A DNA stretch of 64,000 nucleotides from Dolichospermum sp. DET69 (GTDB lineage Bacteria > Cyanobacteriota > Cyanobacteriia > Cyanobacteriales > Nostocaceae): contig CP070233.1 in NCBI GenBank assembly GCA_017355425.1, positions 536,501 through 600,500 on the forward strand, read 5' to 3'. This document shows, piece after piece, positions 8,456 to 17,352 of the stretch. The position numbers were made by a program, and so were the translations under genes. Each line of letters begins with the position of its first letter. Positions within the stretch are counted from its first letter, which is position 1. Under the pieces are notes generated by a model. The model did no database searches, was not told the DNA's origin, and saw only the letters and a program-made list of their open reading frames with translations.

Positions 8456-9978
8456 CAGTAAACCAAAAAGTTTTTCCCAAAGAGTGATTTTTACGGAGTG
8501 CTGACGCTATTGCTACAGACGCAGCAGGCATCACTAACAAAATACGACAGATACTCATGTACTATAGAATACCAAATATATAAGAAATAGTTATCATAAT
8601 TTGCACTGGATCAAAATATGAAATGATGAAAGTAGTGTGTAGCATATTGGCTGAAAAAATTGACTGTTTCATCTCTAACAAAAGCCACGCGGGGCGAGTC
8701 TACAGAAGAACTCGTTTTAACCGACTCAGAAACTCTTGATGAGGTTATTCAGTGTTTAGTAGAAAATTTTTCGATTGAAACGCAAGGAGCCTGTGACCAA
8801 CAAACTTTATTCGAGATTCTGGTTAAAGCAGCCAGCACTGGAGACAGTATTGAAAACACAGCTAAATTGTTAAAAAATATTCCGACAGCTAATGATATTA
8901 GATATCATCTCAATAAAATTAACAATTTTGAGGAATTAGAAGCGCAAATAAATCAAGCATTAAAAAGTCGAATTCCTTTAGGATTAAAAAAAGGGTGTTT
9001 GAAAATAGCGATTGATTTAAATTTAATTTGTTATTATGGTCAACCAACATCGTCAGAATTACCCTACATATATCGAAGTGAAGCTAAATCTGGTACTAAT
9101 TCATTTTATGCCTATGCCACTTTATATGTTATTAGTAATAATAAGCGTGTAACTCTAGCAATAAGAGGTGTTCGCCAATTAGATACTAGTGTGGCTTTAA
9201 TTACTTATTTATTAGCAGAACTTGAATCCCTAAAAATAAATGTAAAAAAACTCTATTTGGATAGGGGATTTTTTAATACTCCTGTAATTAGATGGTTACA
9301 GGCATTAGATATTCCCTTTCTTATGCCTGCTATCAAGACTGGAAAAAAAGGAGGAATCAAACAATTCCTCAAGGGTAAAAAAAGTTATAAAACTACCTAT
9401 ACTATTACAAGAGACAAAGATGATTTTGTCACATTTGATTTATGGATCGTCTGTAAATATAGAAAGGGAAAGCATAAAAAGCATGGGGTTCAATACTTTG
9501 TTTATGTTGCTTATAAGGTCAAAACAAATTTAAATTATATCTATCAAGATTATCGAAAAAGATTTGGCATTGAAACCAGTTATCGTCTGAAAAATATTTG
9601 TCGAATTAAGACGAATAACAAAAATCCAGTCTTGAGATTACTATTCATTGGAATATCCTTTCTTCTAATTAACATCTGGGTGAATCTACTATGGCTCAAA
9701 ATCAGTCGTAAAAGGAAAGGTAGTAGATTAATTTATCGCACACTTTTTACACTCAAACAGATGTTAGCCTTTTTATCTCAAGCCCTACAGAAGAAATATC
9801 AAGTCGTTGAAAGCATTTATATTCCATCCGGTTAGCGTCAAGAAATTATTAACCAGCTAATCATAAGTAATTATTATCTATACTATGTCTGCTGATTAGA
9901 GTATCGGGAATAAAAAAGTATTTTATACTACACAGTATTTGGCGATCTCCCTTCAGGAAAAAACTTTTTGGTTTACTG
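8456..9978 (+). mobile_element. ISH3-like insertion sequence, 1523 bp
   Basis: Terminal inverted repeats share a perfect 20 bp, CAGTAAACCAAAAAGTTTTT, with weaker similarity beyond. Flanked by the 5-bp direct duplication ATAGT (8451-8455 and 9979-9983). It contains a single transposase gene. TIR length, 5-bp duplication and transposase type agree with the ISH3 family. Because TIRs, TSD and transposase are all intact, the insertion looks recent. Confidence 0.88.
8660..9835 (+). CDS. Transposase, ISH3-like (DDE, IS4-related fold)
   Basis: 391 residues, starting at TTG 8660. DDE-type pattern: IDLNLICYYGQP (first acidic residue), then KKLYLDRGFFNTPVIRWLQ (second Asp) and RKRFGIETSYRLKNICRIKT (C-terminal Glu with YREK-like context). 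The C-terminal NPVLRLLFIGISFLLINIW hydrophobic stretch is also seen in ISH3 transposases. The gene fills the interior of the IS and lies opposite to the interrupted host gene. No frameshift seen. The family call rests on recalled motif layout, not on an alignment. Confidence 0.85.
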   Translation: MTVSSLTKATRGESTEELVLTDSETLDEVIQCLVENFSIETQGACDQQTLFEILVKAASTGDSIENTAKLLKNIPTANDIRYHLNKINNFEELEAQINQALKSRIPLGLKKGCLKIAIDLNLICYYGQPTSSELPYIYRSEAKSGTNSFYAYATLYVISNNKRVTLAIRGVRQLDTSVALITYLLAELESLKINVKKLYLDRGFFNTPVIRWLQALDIPFLMPAIKTGKKGGIKQFLKGKKSYKTTYTITRDKDDFVTFDLWIVCKYRKGKHKKHGVQYFVYVAYKVKTNLNYIYQDYRKRFGIETSYRLKNICRIKTNNKNPVLRLLFIGISFLLINIWVNLLWLKISRKRKGSRLIYRTLFTLKQMLAFLSQALQKKYQVVESIYIPSG

Positions 9979-10106
9979 ATAGTAGGTAATAAAGAAGAAT
10001 TTGCCATTAAATCAGCGGCTTTTCTCGAAACTTCCTCAGCTTGAGCAGAGGTAGTGAATAAAGTAGCTAAGATAGCAACTACAAAAAAGCACAAATTTTT
10101 ATTCAT

Positions 10107-10606
10107 GATGTAGATAAACCTTAATTTTCAACCTGAAAAACGAAATTATTCTGAGTTAGAGACGTTGTCAAATTGACCTTAGCTGCGATACCAGCAAGGC
10201 CTTTCCTGAATCTGATTAGCTTTGGTTATAAAAGCATTTCTTCCCCCCAGTTACATCACAAAATTTGATTTTAGTGACACAACTTACAATTACAAATGTG
10301 ACACAACTACTTACAGGTGTCAACCCCAGGAGAGAGTTATTCCCTATCTGACCAATTTATAGACAAAACTAGACATATATCAACAGATAGATACAAGATT
10401 TTAGGTGTAAACAAGAGTAAACTTGCTCAAAAATTAGTTATATCCATAAAAACAGCCTAATATTGGGATATTTACTAGAAAATAACCGCAAAAATCATCT
10501 TATTTATAGATGATTTTGTGATAAAATTACAGAAAGAGGTAATGAGCCTCCTGTTTTTTGTTAAAGTGTTCAACAATAAATTTATAAATATCCCCGTTAA
10601 CGAAAA
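10107..10606. other. Intergenic region between divergent beta-barrel gene and tilS
   Basis: Contains the upstream region of the split beta-barrel gene, with the 21-bp-phased direct repeat at 10292-10320, and the AT-rich leader of tilS. No small gene or RNA recognised. Confidence 0.6.
10273..10322 (-). promoter_or_regulatory. Candidate operator: direct repeat phased by 21 bp
   Basis: On the plus strand ACAAATGT (10292-10299) and ACAGGTGT (10313-10320) are 21 bp apart, embedded in GTGACACAACTACTTACAG. The same arrangement occurs upstream of both giant calcium-binding protein genes (42722-42750 and 53197-53225), in the same orientation relative to the gene. Distance to the ATG here is about 190 bp. 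The role is inferred from conservation only. Confidence 0.4.
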
Positions 10607-11584
10607 ATGAGCTTATGGACTCCCCTCCACGCCCAAATACATCGGACGATTCGCGCTCGTCATCTATTTGAGCATAACCAAAAGCTATTAGTCGCGGTTT
10701 CTGGTGGACAGGATTCTTTATGCTTAATTAGATTATTATTAGATTTACAACCTAAATGGGGATGGGATATAGCCGTAGCCCATTGTGATCATTGTTGGCG
10801 TGAAGATTCCCAAGCTAATGCTCACCACGTCGAAAATTTAGCTAAAACTTGGAATACACCTTTTTATTTAGAAACCGCTAACCAACCCGTCAACAGCGAA
10901 GCCACAGCTAGAAATTGGCGATATCAAGCATTAACAAAAATTGCTCAACTTAATAACTATCAATATATTATTACCGGACACACCGCAAGCGATCGCGCCG
11001 AAACTTTACTATACAATTTAATGCGTGGTACTGGTGCAGATGGTTTACAGGCATTAACTTGGCAACGGCCACTAACGGAGAATATTATCCTAGTCCGTCC
11101 ATTATTAGAAATTACCCGTTCCCAAACAGAACAGTTTTGCCAAAAATTTAATTTACCAATTTGGGAAGATTCCACCAATCAAAACTTACAATATCCACGC
11201 AACCGCATTCGTCAAGAATTAATTCCATATTTAAAAGAAAATTTTAATCCCCAAGTAGAAGCCAACTTAGCGCAAACAGCAGAACTTCTTCAAGCAGAGG
11301 TAGAATTTTTAGAACAAACAGCCCTTCAGTGGCGGCTAGAAGCCTCAAGCAAGGGTGATAAAGATAATTTACAAATTGATAGGCGAATCTTACAAAAAGC
11401 ACCATTAGCATTGCAACGTCGTGTCATGCGTCAAATCCTCCAAGAAATACTTCCCGACTCTCCCAACTTTGAACACATTGAAAAATTAACAGCCTTAATT
11501 ACAGCCCCCAATCGTTCCCAAACAGATCCTTTTCCTGGAGGTTTGACAGCAACAGTACAAGATGATTGGATTGTTTTCAATTAA
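10607..11584 (+). CDS. tilS: tRNA(Ile)-lysidine synthetase
   Basis: Modifies C34 of tRNA-Ile(CAU) to lysidine using ATP and lysine, which changes both codon and amino-acid identity; essential in most bacteria. The PP-loop motif SGGQDS is at residues 32-37, followed by AHCDHCWREDS and the TGHTASDRAETLLYNLMRGTG segment typical of TilS. The C-terminal ~110 residues form the short linker domain usual in cyanobacteria (325 aa, without the longer C-terminal domain of E. coli). ATG start; no strong Shine-Dalgarno. It stands alone; downstream lies a nest of repeats. Confidence 0.95.
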   Translation: MSLWTPLHAQIHRTIRARHLFEHNQKLLVAVSGGQDSLCLIRLLLDLQPKWGWDIAVAHCDHCWREDSQANAHHVENLAKTWNTPFYLETANQPVNSEATARNWRYQALTKIAQLNNYQYIITGHTASDRAETLLYNLMRGTGADGLQALTWQRPLTENIILVRPLLEITRSQTEQFCQKFNLPIWEDSTNQNLQYPRNRIRQELIPYLKENFNPQVEANLAQTAELLQAEVEFLEQTALQWRLEASSKGDKDNLQIDRRILQKAPLALQRRVMRQILQEILPDSPNFEHIEKLTALITAPNRSQTDPFPGGLTATVQDDWIVFN

Positions 11585-11705
11585 TCAATAAAGAAAGATT
11601 TTGAGCTTTCCTTCTAACAGGTTGTTTGATAGCTTGCGTGGCGTAGCTATAAAGTTTTGGAGGTGATTTTAGGCACTTACTGATTCCCCCTAACCCTTAA
11701 AAAGG

Positions 11706-11850
11706 CTACGGTGTATACACAAGTCCTACCTGTCTTCGTTTCGGCCTATTTCGCCCCCTAAATCCCCCAATTCTGGGGGACTTTAAAAATTCTTGTTCCC
11801 CCAATTTTGGGGGTTAGGGGGCGATTCAATCACTTGTGTGTACACCGTAG
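11706..11850. repeat. Family A element, copy 3 (145 bp)
   Basis: Starts CTACGGTGTATACACAAGT, ends ACTTGTGTGTACACCGTAG. Flanked by the 10-bp duplication CTTAAAAAGG (11696-11705 and 11851-11860). About 20 bp shorter internally than copies 1, 2 and 5. Confidence 0.82.
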
Positions 11851-11870
11851 CTTAAAAAGGGGGGAACTAG

Positions 11871-12039
11871 TAGTCTGTCAAATAAATTTTGACGGATAAG
11901 AAACGAACCACGAAGGACACGAAGGAAGAAGGAAGAAGGAAGAAGGAAGAAGGAAGAAGGAAGAAGGAAGAAGGAAGAAGGAAGAAGGAAGAAGCAAAAT
12001 GGCAACGAATGAACCCGTCAATTAGTTCTTGACAGACTA
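11871..12039. repeat. Family C inverted-repeat element (169 bp) with GGAAGAA microsatellite
   Basis: Ends TAGTCTGTCAAATAA and, inverted, TAGTCTGTCAAGAAC, both continuing to TTGACGG. Flanked by the 4-bp duplication CTAG (11867-11870 and 12040-12043). The core is about nine tandem GGAAGAA heptamers. The uninserted site is preserved at about 34487-34494. Confidence 0.78.
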
Positions 12040-12124
12040 CTAGAGTCAAAGTCCCCCTTTTTAAGGGGGATTTAGGGGGATCTTAAAATATTTGATACAC
12101 CATAAGAGACTTTTAAAACATCCT

Positions 12125-13879
12125 CTAAGATGCTAATGCCTCTGGCAGATTCATAAAACTCTCAATAACCTGACGCAGATCAGTAACAATTTGCCGATGA
12201 GAATCACCAATTGCTTGAATTTGAGTTAAAGATTCAGCAATTTTTTGTAATTGATACCGTAACCCATCAAGAGCATCCTGAATAGGTTGCAGAGCTTCTT
12301 GATAAAGATTGACTCTACCCCAACATTCAGCAGTTGCTGTTCGTAAATTCAGTAATTGCTCCTCCAGGGATCTTACTTCCTGACGCTTGGCTTCTACCTC
12401 CTGGGTTTGATGATCAATTGTTCCTTGATCTGTTTCAATAGTAGTGATCATCTGAGCTATATCACTCTCTAGCTTTTCGATTTGGGCAGATTTTTGCTGT
12501 TTTTGGGCTTCAAGTTGTAAAACCATTGCTTCTAAATCACTAGATTCACCCTTGATATCTACTGAAATCCCTTGTCTTTGCCACAATACAACTTGGTTCT
12601 GTTGGAGAGTTTTTTGCTGTCCAATCAAATTGCGTCTTTGTCCAACTAAGCTTTCGTTCAGCATCTGGTAAAGATCCTGTTCATCAGCTAGTTCTAATTC
12701 TAAATTTTCCCGTTCTTTCTCAGCGGAATGGATAATTTTTTGTTGAAGTTCTTCTATAAGTTCTTGCTTGTATTTAAGTTCCTGCTCTTGTTCTTGCACA
12801 AAGTCAGAGTCCCTATCTAACTTCTCTTGCCAATTTTGTACCATTTTCTCCAATTCTTTCAGAGGCATTTGCTGCAAAGCTGCCACATCAATTTCTGGTT
12901 TAGGAACTTCAGTATCAGTTTTAGTCGCCAAAATATGCAGCTTTTCGGAAAATTCCTCCTCAGTTTCTAGATGCTGTTTCACTATGGCAGTCAATTCCTG
13001 TTTACTACTAACTGTTGTTATTTTTAATTGCACCTGGGTAATTTGTTGAGCTAAAGAATCCTGTTCCTGCTGCAATTCATTTTGGCGACCAAACAAAGTT
13101 TGCACCAGTTCATCTCCCTCCTTTTGCTGTTGATTAGCCCAGTGACGTTGGATCTCCAATTTTCGCCAGTGTAGGTTTAAAGCATCCTGTTGCTTCTCGG
13201 CAAATTCAAAAGCGTAATTAAGACTTTCCTTAACCATGTCAATGGGAGCAGTTTGACTAGATAAGCGATTAAGTAAATCACTTAATGCCTGATTACGTCC
13301 TTCATCTATAGATTGAGAATGTTGAACGTTTAACCTGATCTCTTCTAAACAGCGCTGCTCAACCCGCAAATGTTCCCAGGCACTTTCTAGCTCCTGGCGA
13401 TTACGTTCAACCTCTAACCGTAAACGGTCAATTTCCGTGCGAGAGGTATTAACTAATTGCTGTTGTGTATCTATCCGTCTAGAGTCATGTTCCAGTTTTT
13501 GTACTTCGTCCCAACGGGATTCCATTTCCATTTCCCGGCGATTCAGTTCCTCAATTTGTAGCTTCAGCGACTGTTTCCACTGGTCAATTTCCTCTTCCTT
13601 GAGTTTAAACTTTTCCACCTGTCGGGAAAAATTCTGCAAAATATTCACCAATGGACGACCTGCATCTTGAATCCGCTGCACTTGACGATTCGGACTCAAT
13701 TCCACCAGTACCAATGCGCCATCATTTAATTTACCTGCGTCATCAGCAGCAATCATCTCGTCCGGGACTGGACTCCAATTTTGATCATTACGTTGACAAG
13801 CAATCAATTTTAGTTCGCTTTTGCCACCGCCACTAAGTAAGCCACCCTTCTGTTTTTGAACTTCTGCTAAATACAGCAC
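12125..13879 (-). CDS. hmpF: HmpF-like coiled-coil protein of type IV pilus motility
   Basis: Residues 1-70 form a conserved globular head (MLYLAEVQKQKGGLLSGGGK; NDGALVLVELSPNRQVQRI) and about 75-560 is almost continuous coiled coil rich in Glu, Gln and Leu. This layout, with the divergent hmpABCDE genes 1.1 kb away, identifies HmpF. In Nostoc punctiforme HmpF localises to cell poles, is needed for type IV pilus activity, and changes position under Hmp control to set gliding direction. The start is GTG at 13879. The stop codon (12125-12127) overlaps the end of a family B repeat, so the C-terminus (LPEALAS) may have been set by that insertion. Confidence 0.88.
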   Translation of the reverse strand: MLYLAEVQKQKGGLLSGGGKSELKLIACQRNDQNWSPVPDEMIAADDAGKLNDGALVLVELSPNRQVQRIQDAGRPLVNILQNFSRQVEKFKLKEEEIDQWKQSLKLQIEELNRREMEMESRWDEVQKLEHDSRRIDTQQQLVNTSRTEIDRLRLEVERNRQELESAWEHLRVEQRCLEEIRLNVQHSQSIDEGRNQALSDLLNRLSSQTAPIDMVKESLNYAFEFAEKQQDALNLHWRKLEIQRHWANQQQKEGDELVQTLFGRQNELQQEQDSLAQQITQVQLKITTVSSKQELTAIVKQHLETEEEFSEKLHILATKTDTEVPKPEIDVAALQQMPLKELEKMVQNWQEKLDRDSDFVQEQEQELKYKQELIEELQQKIIHSAEKERENLELELADEQDLYQMLNESLVGQRRNLIGQQKTLQQNQVVLWQRQGISVDIKGESSDLEAMVLQLEAQKQQKSAQIEKLESDIAQMITTIETDQGTIDHQTQEVEAKRQEVRSLEEQLLNLRTATAECWGRVNLYQEALQPIQDALDGLRYQLQKIAESLTQIQAIGDSHRQIVTDLRQVIESFMNLPEALAS

Positions 13880-14983
13880 ACCGTCAATCCTTTTGATGTA
13901 CTTTGTGTCCGTGTTCTAGGATATACTTTAGATGATTCTGTTAACTTGGTTTTGTTTAACATTAGTCTAGTACCGCTTTCTCGGAATTTAGAATTTAGAA
14001 TGAATACAGCATAAGCTTTTCAGAGATTCGGAATGGTTCATTAACTTACGCCATCCGGTACTAGTAACAAAAGTAAGATAAAGCTATTTTCTTAGACATG
14101 ACATATATTGATATTTGCTGATACTTAATTAAAATCATAAGAATACCCGGTAAGTGGGAAACTCAGCGGCTTGGCTCCCTGAGAGGGAAACGACACGGGC
14201 GGTAATAAAGGCTTTGAATCTTTTTTCATTACCGCCTTGGAGTTGGGGAATTCGGGGTACTCTTGTGATGTACTTTCAACGGGACAATTACCGATTCAAA
14301 TTTCCCAACTCTGTACGCGTAATGTGTTGCTCCGAAGAGCCTCCCATTTCTGGGGTAATGTTAGCTTCGTCAATGTTTTAAGAGCTTGTTAGGCTTGCAA
14401 CACTGTTTCAGTGACTTTGAAACTGTTTAATCACAAACGACAGAGCAGGGAACTAGCTACGCATTCCAAGGTGTCGTGACTCAAAAAACGTAGTCAGTGA
14501 AGACTTAGACTGGTCAGTACAGCTTGCAATTTCTTGCAAGCCCAGTCCCTTTAGGGCTGGGTTACTGACTTTTACTAAATCTCCTAATTATATATTCTCA
14601 ACCAATAGTTTCAGGATGGCTTCCGTGCAATCACTGTCTTTACCTTTATGATACTGCACAATTAACCGAGTCTCTGAGTTAGGAGTAAAAATTTTTGCCT
14701 GTCTGGCTTTCAACTTAATTTTTATACCTCATGCCAGTGGATATCGCTATATTACAATATTGACCCCTAGGAAACATCATGAGAATATAGAAGTCAAAAT
14801 CAAGGTAGGTGTAAAAAGTAACCTGTAAAAAAGCTGATCAAGAAATTTCCGAATTTCATAAATTTTATTTAGACTGAGTGTAACCTATAGAAATAAAAAT
14901 AGTGCTGTTGTGAACTGTGAGACAATCAAGTCAAAATTCATCAGGTAATAACACTGGAACATTAAGGAGCGCTTTGTAGCTAA
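13880..14983. other. Divergent intergenic region hmpF/hmpA with structured segment
   Basis: 1.1 kb holding the promoters of both transcription units. 14141-14580 is more GC-rich than its surroundings and contains hairpins: GGCGGTAAT/ATTACCGCC (14198-14206 / 14228-14236), CTTGCAA/TTGCAAG near 14524-14541, and AGCCCAGTCCC-TTTA-GGGCTGGG just after. It may be an IS200/IS605-type remnant or an untranslated RNA; I cannot decide. The ORF at 14154-14381 has no recognisable product. A candidate ribosome site AAGGAG precedes hmpA. Confidence 0.45.
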
Positions 14984-16165
14984 ATGCAGGGAAATTTAAA
15001 TGAGATTGATATTTGCAGCATCCTACAACTAATTGAGTTAGGACAGCGGACTGGACAGTTATGGGTGGAAGCCCATACAACACATCAAAGTCACAAACTC
15101 AGTGGAGAAGAAACTTTCAAAAATCGGCAAAAAGCGGAAAATAGACCACAATCATGGTTTGTATTTTTTCTCAATGGTCAAATTGTCTATTGCCAAACAG
15201 GTGACAGTAGTTTATCGCGGCTTGATGATTATTTACGTCATTACCGAGTTGAACAGCGACTTGAATCCAAACAACTGGCATCCCTAACAGTCACTAATTC
15301 TCCAGAGTATGCTTATATTTGGGCGCTTTTAGAGCAGAATATTATTACTCCGAAAATTGCTCGGACAATAATTTATGGTTTAGTACAAGAGACTTTATTT
15401 GATCTGTTGAGCTTACACCAAGGCAGTTTCATTTTTAATTTAGGGACAGCGCTAGTACCACAATTAACCACCTTTGAAATTGCTCCGCTAGTTGCCAAAA
15501 TTACGAAACAAGTGCAAGAATGGAAACAATTATACCCACATATTCAATCTACAGAACAATTACCTATTTTAGCCGACAAGGCTAAATTAAGTGCCTCGCT
15601 ATCAGAAGATACAGTCAAAAAATTACATAAATGGGCTGATGGAAAAACTTCTTTACGCCAACTAGCTCGCTATCTCAACCGTGATATTTTAACATTAGCA
15701 AAAACTATATATCCTTACGTACAGGAAGGTTGGTTGCAATTAGTGTATTCGGATACGAATAAATTCGGCAAAGAAAAACAAAATCTGGAAACAAAAAAAT
15801 ATAAAGGGCGAATAGTATGTATTGAAGATACATTAGTGATCTGTGAGACAATAGAATCCATCTTAAAATTACAAGGTTATGAAGCGATTTCCATTACTAA
15901 TCCCTTGCAAGCCCTTAGTCTCGTCTTTCAACTTCAGCCAGATTTAATTCTCTGCGACATTACGATGCCGGAATTAGATGGTTACGATATTTGTGCTATG
16001 TTGCGGCATTCCACAGTATTTCGGGTTGTACCAATTATTATGCTGACTGGTAAAGACGGATTTATTGATCGCGTTCGTGCCAGGATGGTAGGAGCAACTG
16101 ATTATCTGACGAAACCCTTTACAGATCAAGAATTGCTAATGCTAGTAGAGCAACATCTTAATTGA
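14984..16165 (+). CDS. hmpA: HmpA: PatA-like response regulator
   Basis: 393 residues. The N-terminal PatA/DUF4388 domain (about 1-190) starts MQGNLNEIDICSILQLIELG; a helical middle (about 200-260) follows; the C-terminal receiver domain is about 273-390, with acidic pair ED, phospho-acceptor Asp in LILCDITMPELDG and the conserved Lys in TKPF. In Nostoc punctiforme hmpA heads the hormogonium motility chemotaxis cluster. ATG preceded by AAGGAGCG. An extra charged insert (about residues 36-52, EETFKNRQKAENRPQ) interrupts the N-terminal domain. The 220-bp gap before hmpB is compatible with co-transcription. Confidence 0.9.
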   Translation: MQGNLNEIDICSILQLIELGQRTGQLWVEAHTTHQSHKLSGEETFKNRQKAENRPQSWFVFFLNGQIVYCQTGDSSLSRLDDYLRHYRVEQRLESKQLASLTVTNSPEYAYIWALLEQNIITPKIARTIIYGLVQETLFDLLSLHQGSFIFNLGTALVPQLTTFEIAPLVAKITKQVQEWKQLYPHIQSTEQLPILADKAKLSASLSEDTVKKLHKWADGKTSLRQLARYLNRDILTLAKTIYPYVQEGWLQLVYSDTNKFGKEKQNLETKKYKGRIVCIEDTLVICETIESILKLQGYEAISITNPLQALSLVFQLQPDLILCDITMPELDGYDICAMLRHSTVFRVVPIIMLTGKDGFIDRVRARMVGATDYLTKPFTDQELLMLVEQHLN

Positions 16166-16384
16166 GATTATTCTACAGGTATACAAATAGGATATAAGAA
16201 TTGTTAATTGGGTGCAAGATGGGGTAAAAGATGTTATCACAAGAATAAAATTAGTTGTCTAACTAACTTCCATATACCGTAAAGTAGGGAAACAATAGAC
16301 TTAATTTATACAGTTAATCTTTGTTATCAGAGCATAATTATTTTTCTGACCGGAAAATCTAAATTAGGAGGTAAATGGACATTT

Positions 16385-16756
16385 ATGAGCACAATTCTAA
16401 TCGTTGAAGACAGTCTTGCCCAAAGGGAGATGATTACAGACCTTCTGAAAGCTAGTGGCTTAAAAGTTACCCATGCAAGCGATGGAGCAGAAGCTTTAGA
16501 GGCGATTCAAAAGGCACCTCCAGATTTGGTGGTTTTGGATATTGTCATGCCCCGCATGAATGGCTATGAACTCTGCCGTCGGTTAAAATCTGATCCTAAA
16601 ACCCAAAATGTTCCTGTAGTGATGTGTTCTTCTAAAGGTGAAGAATTTGATCGCTATTGGGGGATGAAGCAAGGAGCCGATGCCTATATAGCTAAACCCT
16701 TTCAACCAACTGAGTTGGTAGGAACAGTTAAACAACTACTGCGAGGACAAGGATGA
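16385..16756 (+). CDS. hmpB: HmpB: CheY-like response regulator
   Basis: Single receiver domain of 123 residues: acidic pair VEDS, phospho-Asp in VVLDIVMPRMNGYEL, Thr/Ser switch MCSSKG and Lys in AKPFQP. Probably phosphorylated by the HmpE kinase and acting on pilus function; PilH-like variants without output domains play this role in related systems. Starts at ATG after TTAGGAGG. It is separated from hmpC by only 7 bp, so they are translated from one message. Confidence 0.92.
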   Translation: MSTILIVEDSLAQREMITDLLKASGLKVTHASDGAEALEAIQKAPPDLVVLDIVMPRMNGYELCRRLKSDPKTQNVPVVMCSSKGEEFDRYWGMKQGADAYIAKPFQPTELVGTVKQLLRGQG

Positions 16757-16763
16757 AAATAAT

Positions 16764-17297
16764 ATGGGGAGCATTCCAGATTTTTTAAGTGGTACTGGGC
16801 AAGATCAATTCCGTCCCGAATTACAACTAGAGAGTCCTGAAGGTGAGTTGCATTTGCGGTTTTATCTGCCCTCACGTCAGGAGTTTGCATTACAAGCCAC
16901 TGGAATTCGGGAAGTAATTGAACTTAGTCCTAATCGGATTACACCAATTCCTAATACATCTCCCTTGCTTTTAGGTACACTAAATTTACGGGGACGCTTG
17001 ATTTGGGTGGCTGATTTGGGTCAATTTCTCGGTGAAACAACCCCATTAAACACGGATTGCTCAGAAATACCCGTAATTGCTATTGAAGATCAAGATACAA
17101 TAGTGGGCTTAGGAGTAGAAGAAATTTGTGGGATGGACTGGCTTGATGTACAGTATCTAAGGCCACAAAATAACGTACCAGATGCTATGTCCCCATTTTT
17201 GCGTGGAGAGTGGTTATTTGATACAGAAAAAGAAAAAAAATATTTACGATTACTAGATCAAATAGCAATTTTACGAAGTGCGCGGTGGGCAGGGTGA
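16764..17297 (+). CDS. hmpC: HmpC: CheW-like adaptor
   Basis: 177-residue adaptor that couples the chemoreceptor HmpD to the kinase HmpE. CheW fold visible: LPSRQEFALQATGIREVIELSPNRITPIPNTSPLLLGTLNLRGRLIWVADLGQFLG. This is the usual beta-barrel core with the NLRG motif that contacts receptor and kinase. The N-terminal 30 residues are variable. Lies 7 bp after hmpB and 55 bp before hmpD. Confidence 0.92.
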   Translation: MGSIPDFLSGTGQDQFRPELQLESPEGELHLRFYLPSRQEFALQATGIREVIELSPNRITPIPNTSPLLLGTLNLRGRLIWVADLGQFLGETTPLNTDCSEIPVIAIEDQDTIVGLGVEEICGMDWLDVQYLRPQNNVPDAMSPFLRGEWLFDTEKEKKYLRLLDQIAILRSARWAG

Positions 17298-17352
17298 ACT
17301 TAGTCATTAGCAATGAAAGAAATACAGGCGAAATTAACTTGGGAGGGAGGAA

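Larger units (their letters stand above)
7820..10106 (-). pseudogene. Outer-membrane beta-barrel protein gene, split by an insertion sequence
   Basis: The N-terminal fragment starts with ATG at 10106: a clear signal peptide (MNKNLCFFVVAILATLFTTSAQA) then EEVSRKAADLMANSSLLPT. The C-terminal fragment (7820-8455) continues IKKSNSSNLVAQNNEPSIDL and then an eight-strand-like barrel with the porin/OmpA-like end GLSVGYRQGF, terminal Phe. Removing 8456-9978 and one ATAGT copy joins the fragments in one frame, giving about 252 residues. The barrel resembles small opacity-type outer-membrane proteins (PYIGAGIGVGI motif); its precise function is unknown. As it stands the C-terminal fragment lacks a signal peptide, so it is probably not exported. 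A TTG at 8380 could start an internal ORF, but I regard it as a fragment. Confidence 0.9.
11619..12125. repeat. Family B inverted-repeat element with two elements inserted in it
   Basis: The right end ACTTTTAAAACATCCTC matches the inverted end of the intact copy at 56652-56802; the left end (AGGTTGTTTGATAGC) is a diverged version. Inside are a family A copy (11706-11850) and a family C copy (11871-12039). The pre-insertion sequence GGAACTAGAGTCAAAG survives inverted at 34483-34498. The last base of the element overlaps the stop codon of hmpF. Confidence 0.7.

Noticed and set aside
8439-8558. Signal-peptide-like minus-strand frame (MSICRILLVMPAASVAIAS...) seeming to be the frameshifted start of the barrel gene
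   Set aside because: Most of it lies inside the insertion sequence; the true N-terminus with a better signal peptide is at 10106, and the fused gene reads in one frame.
12768-13836. Several Ser/Cys-rich plus-strand ORFs opposite hmpF
   Set aside because: Antisense shadows of the coiled-coil coding sequence.
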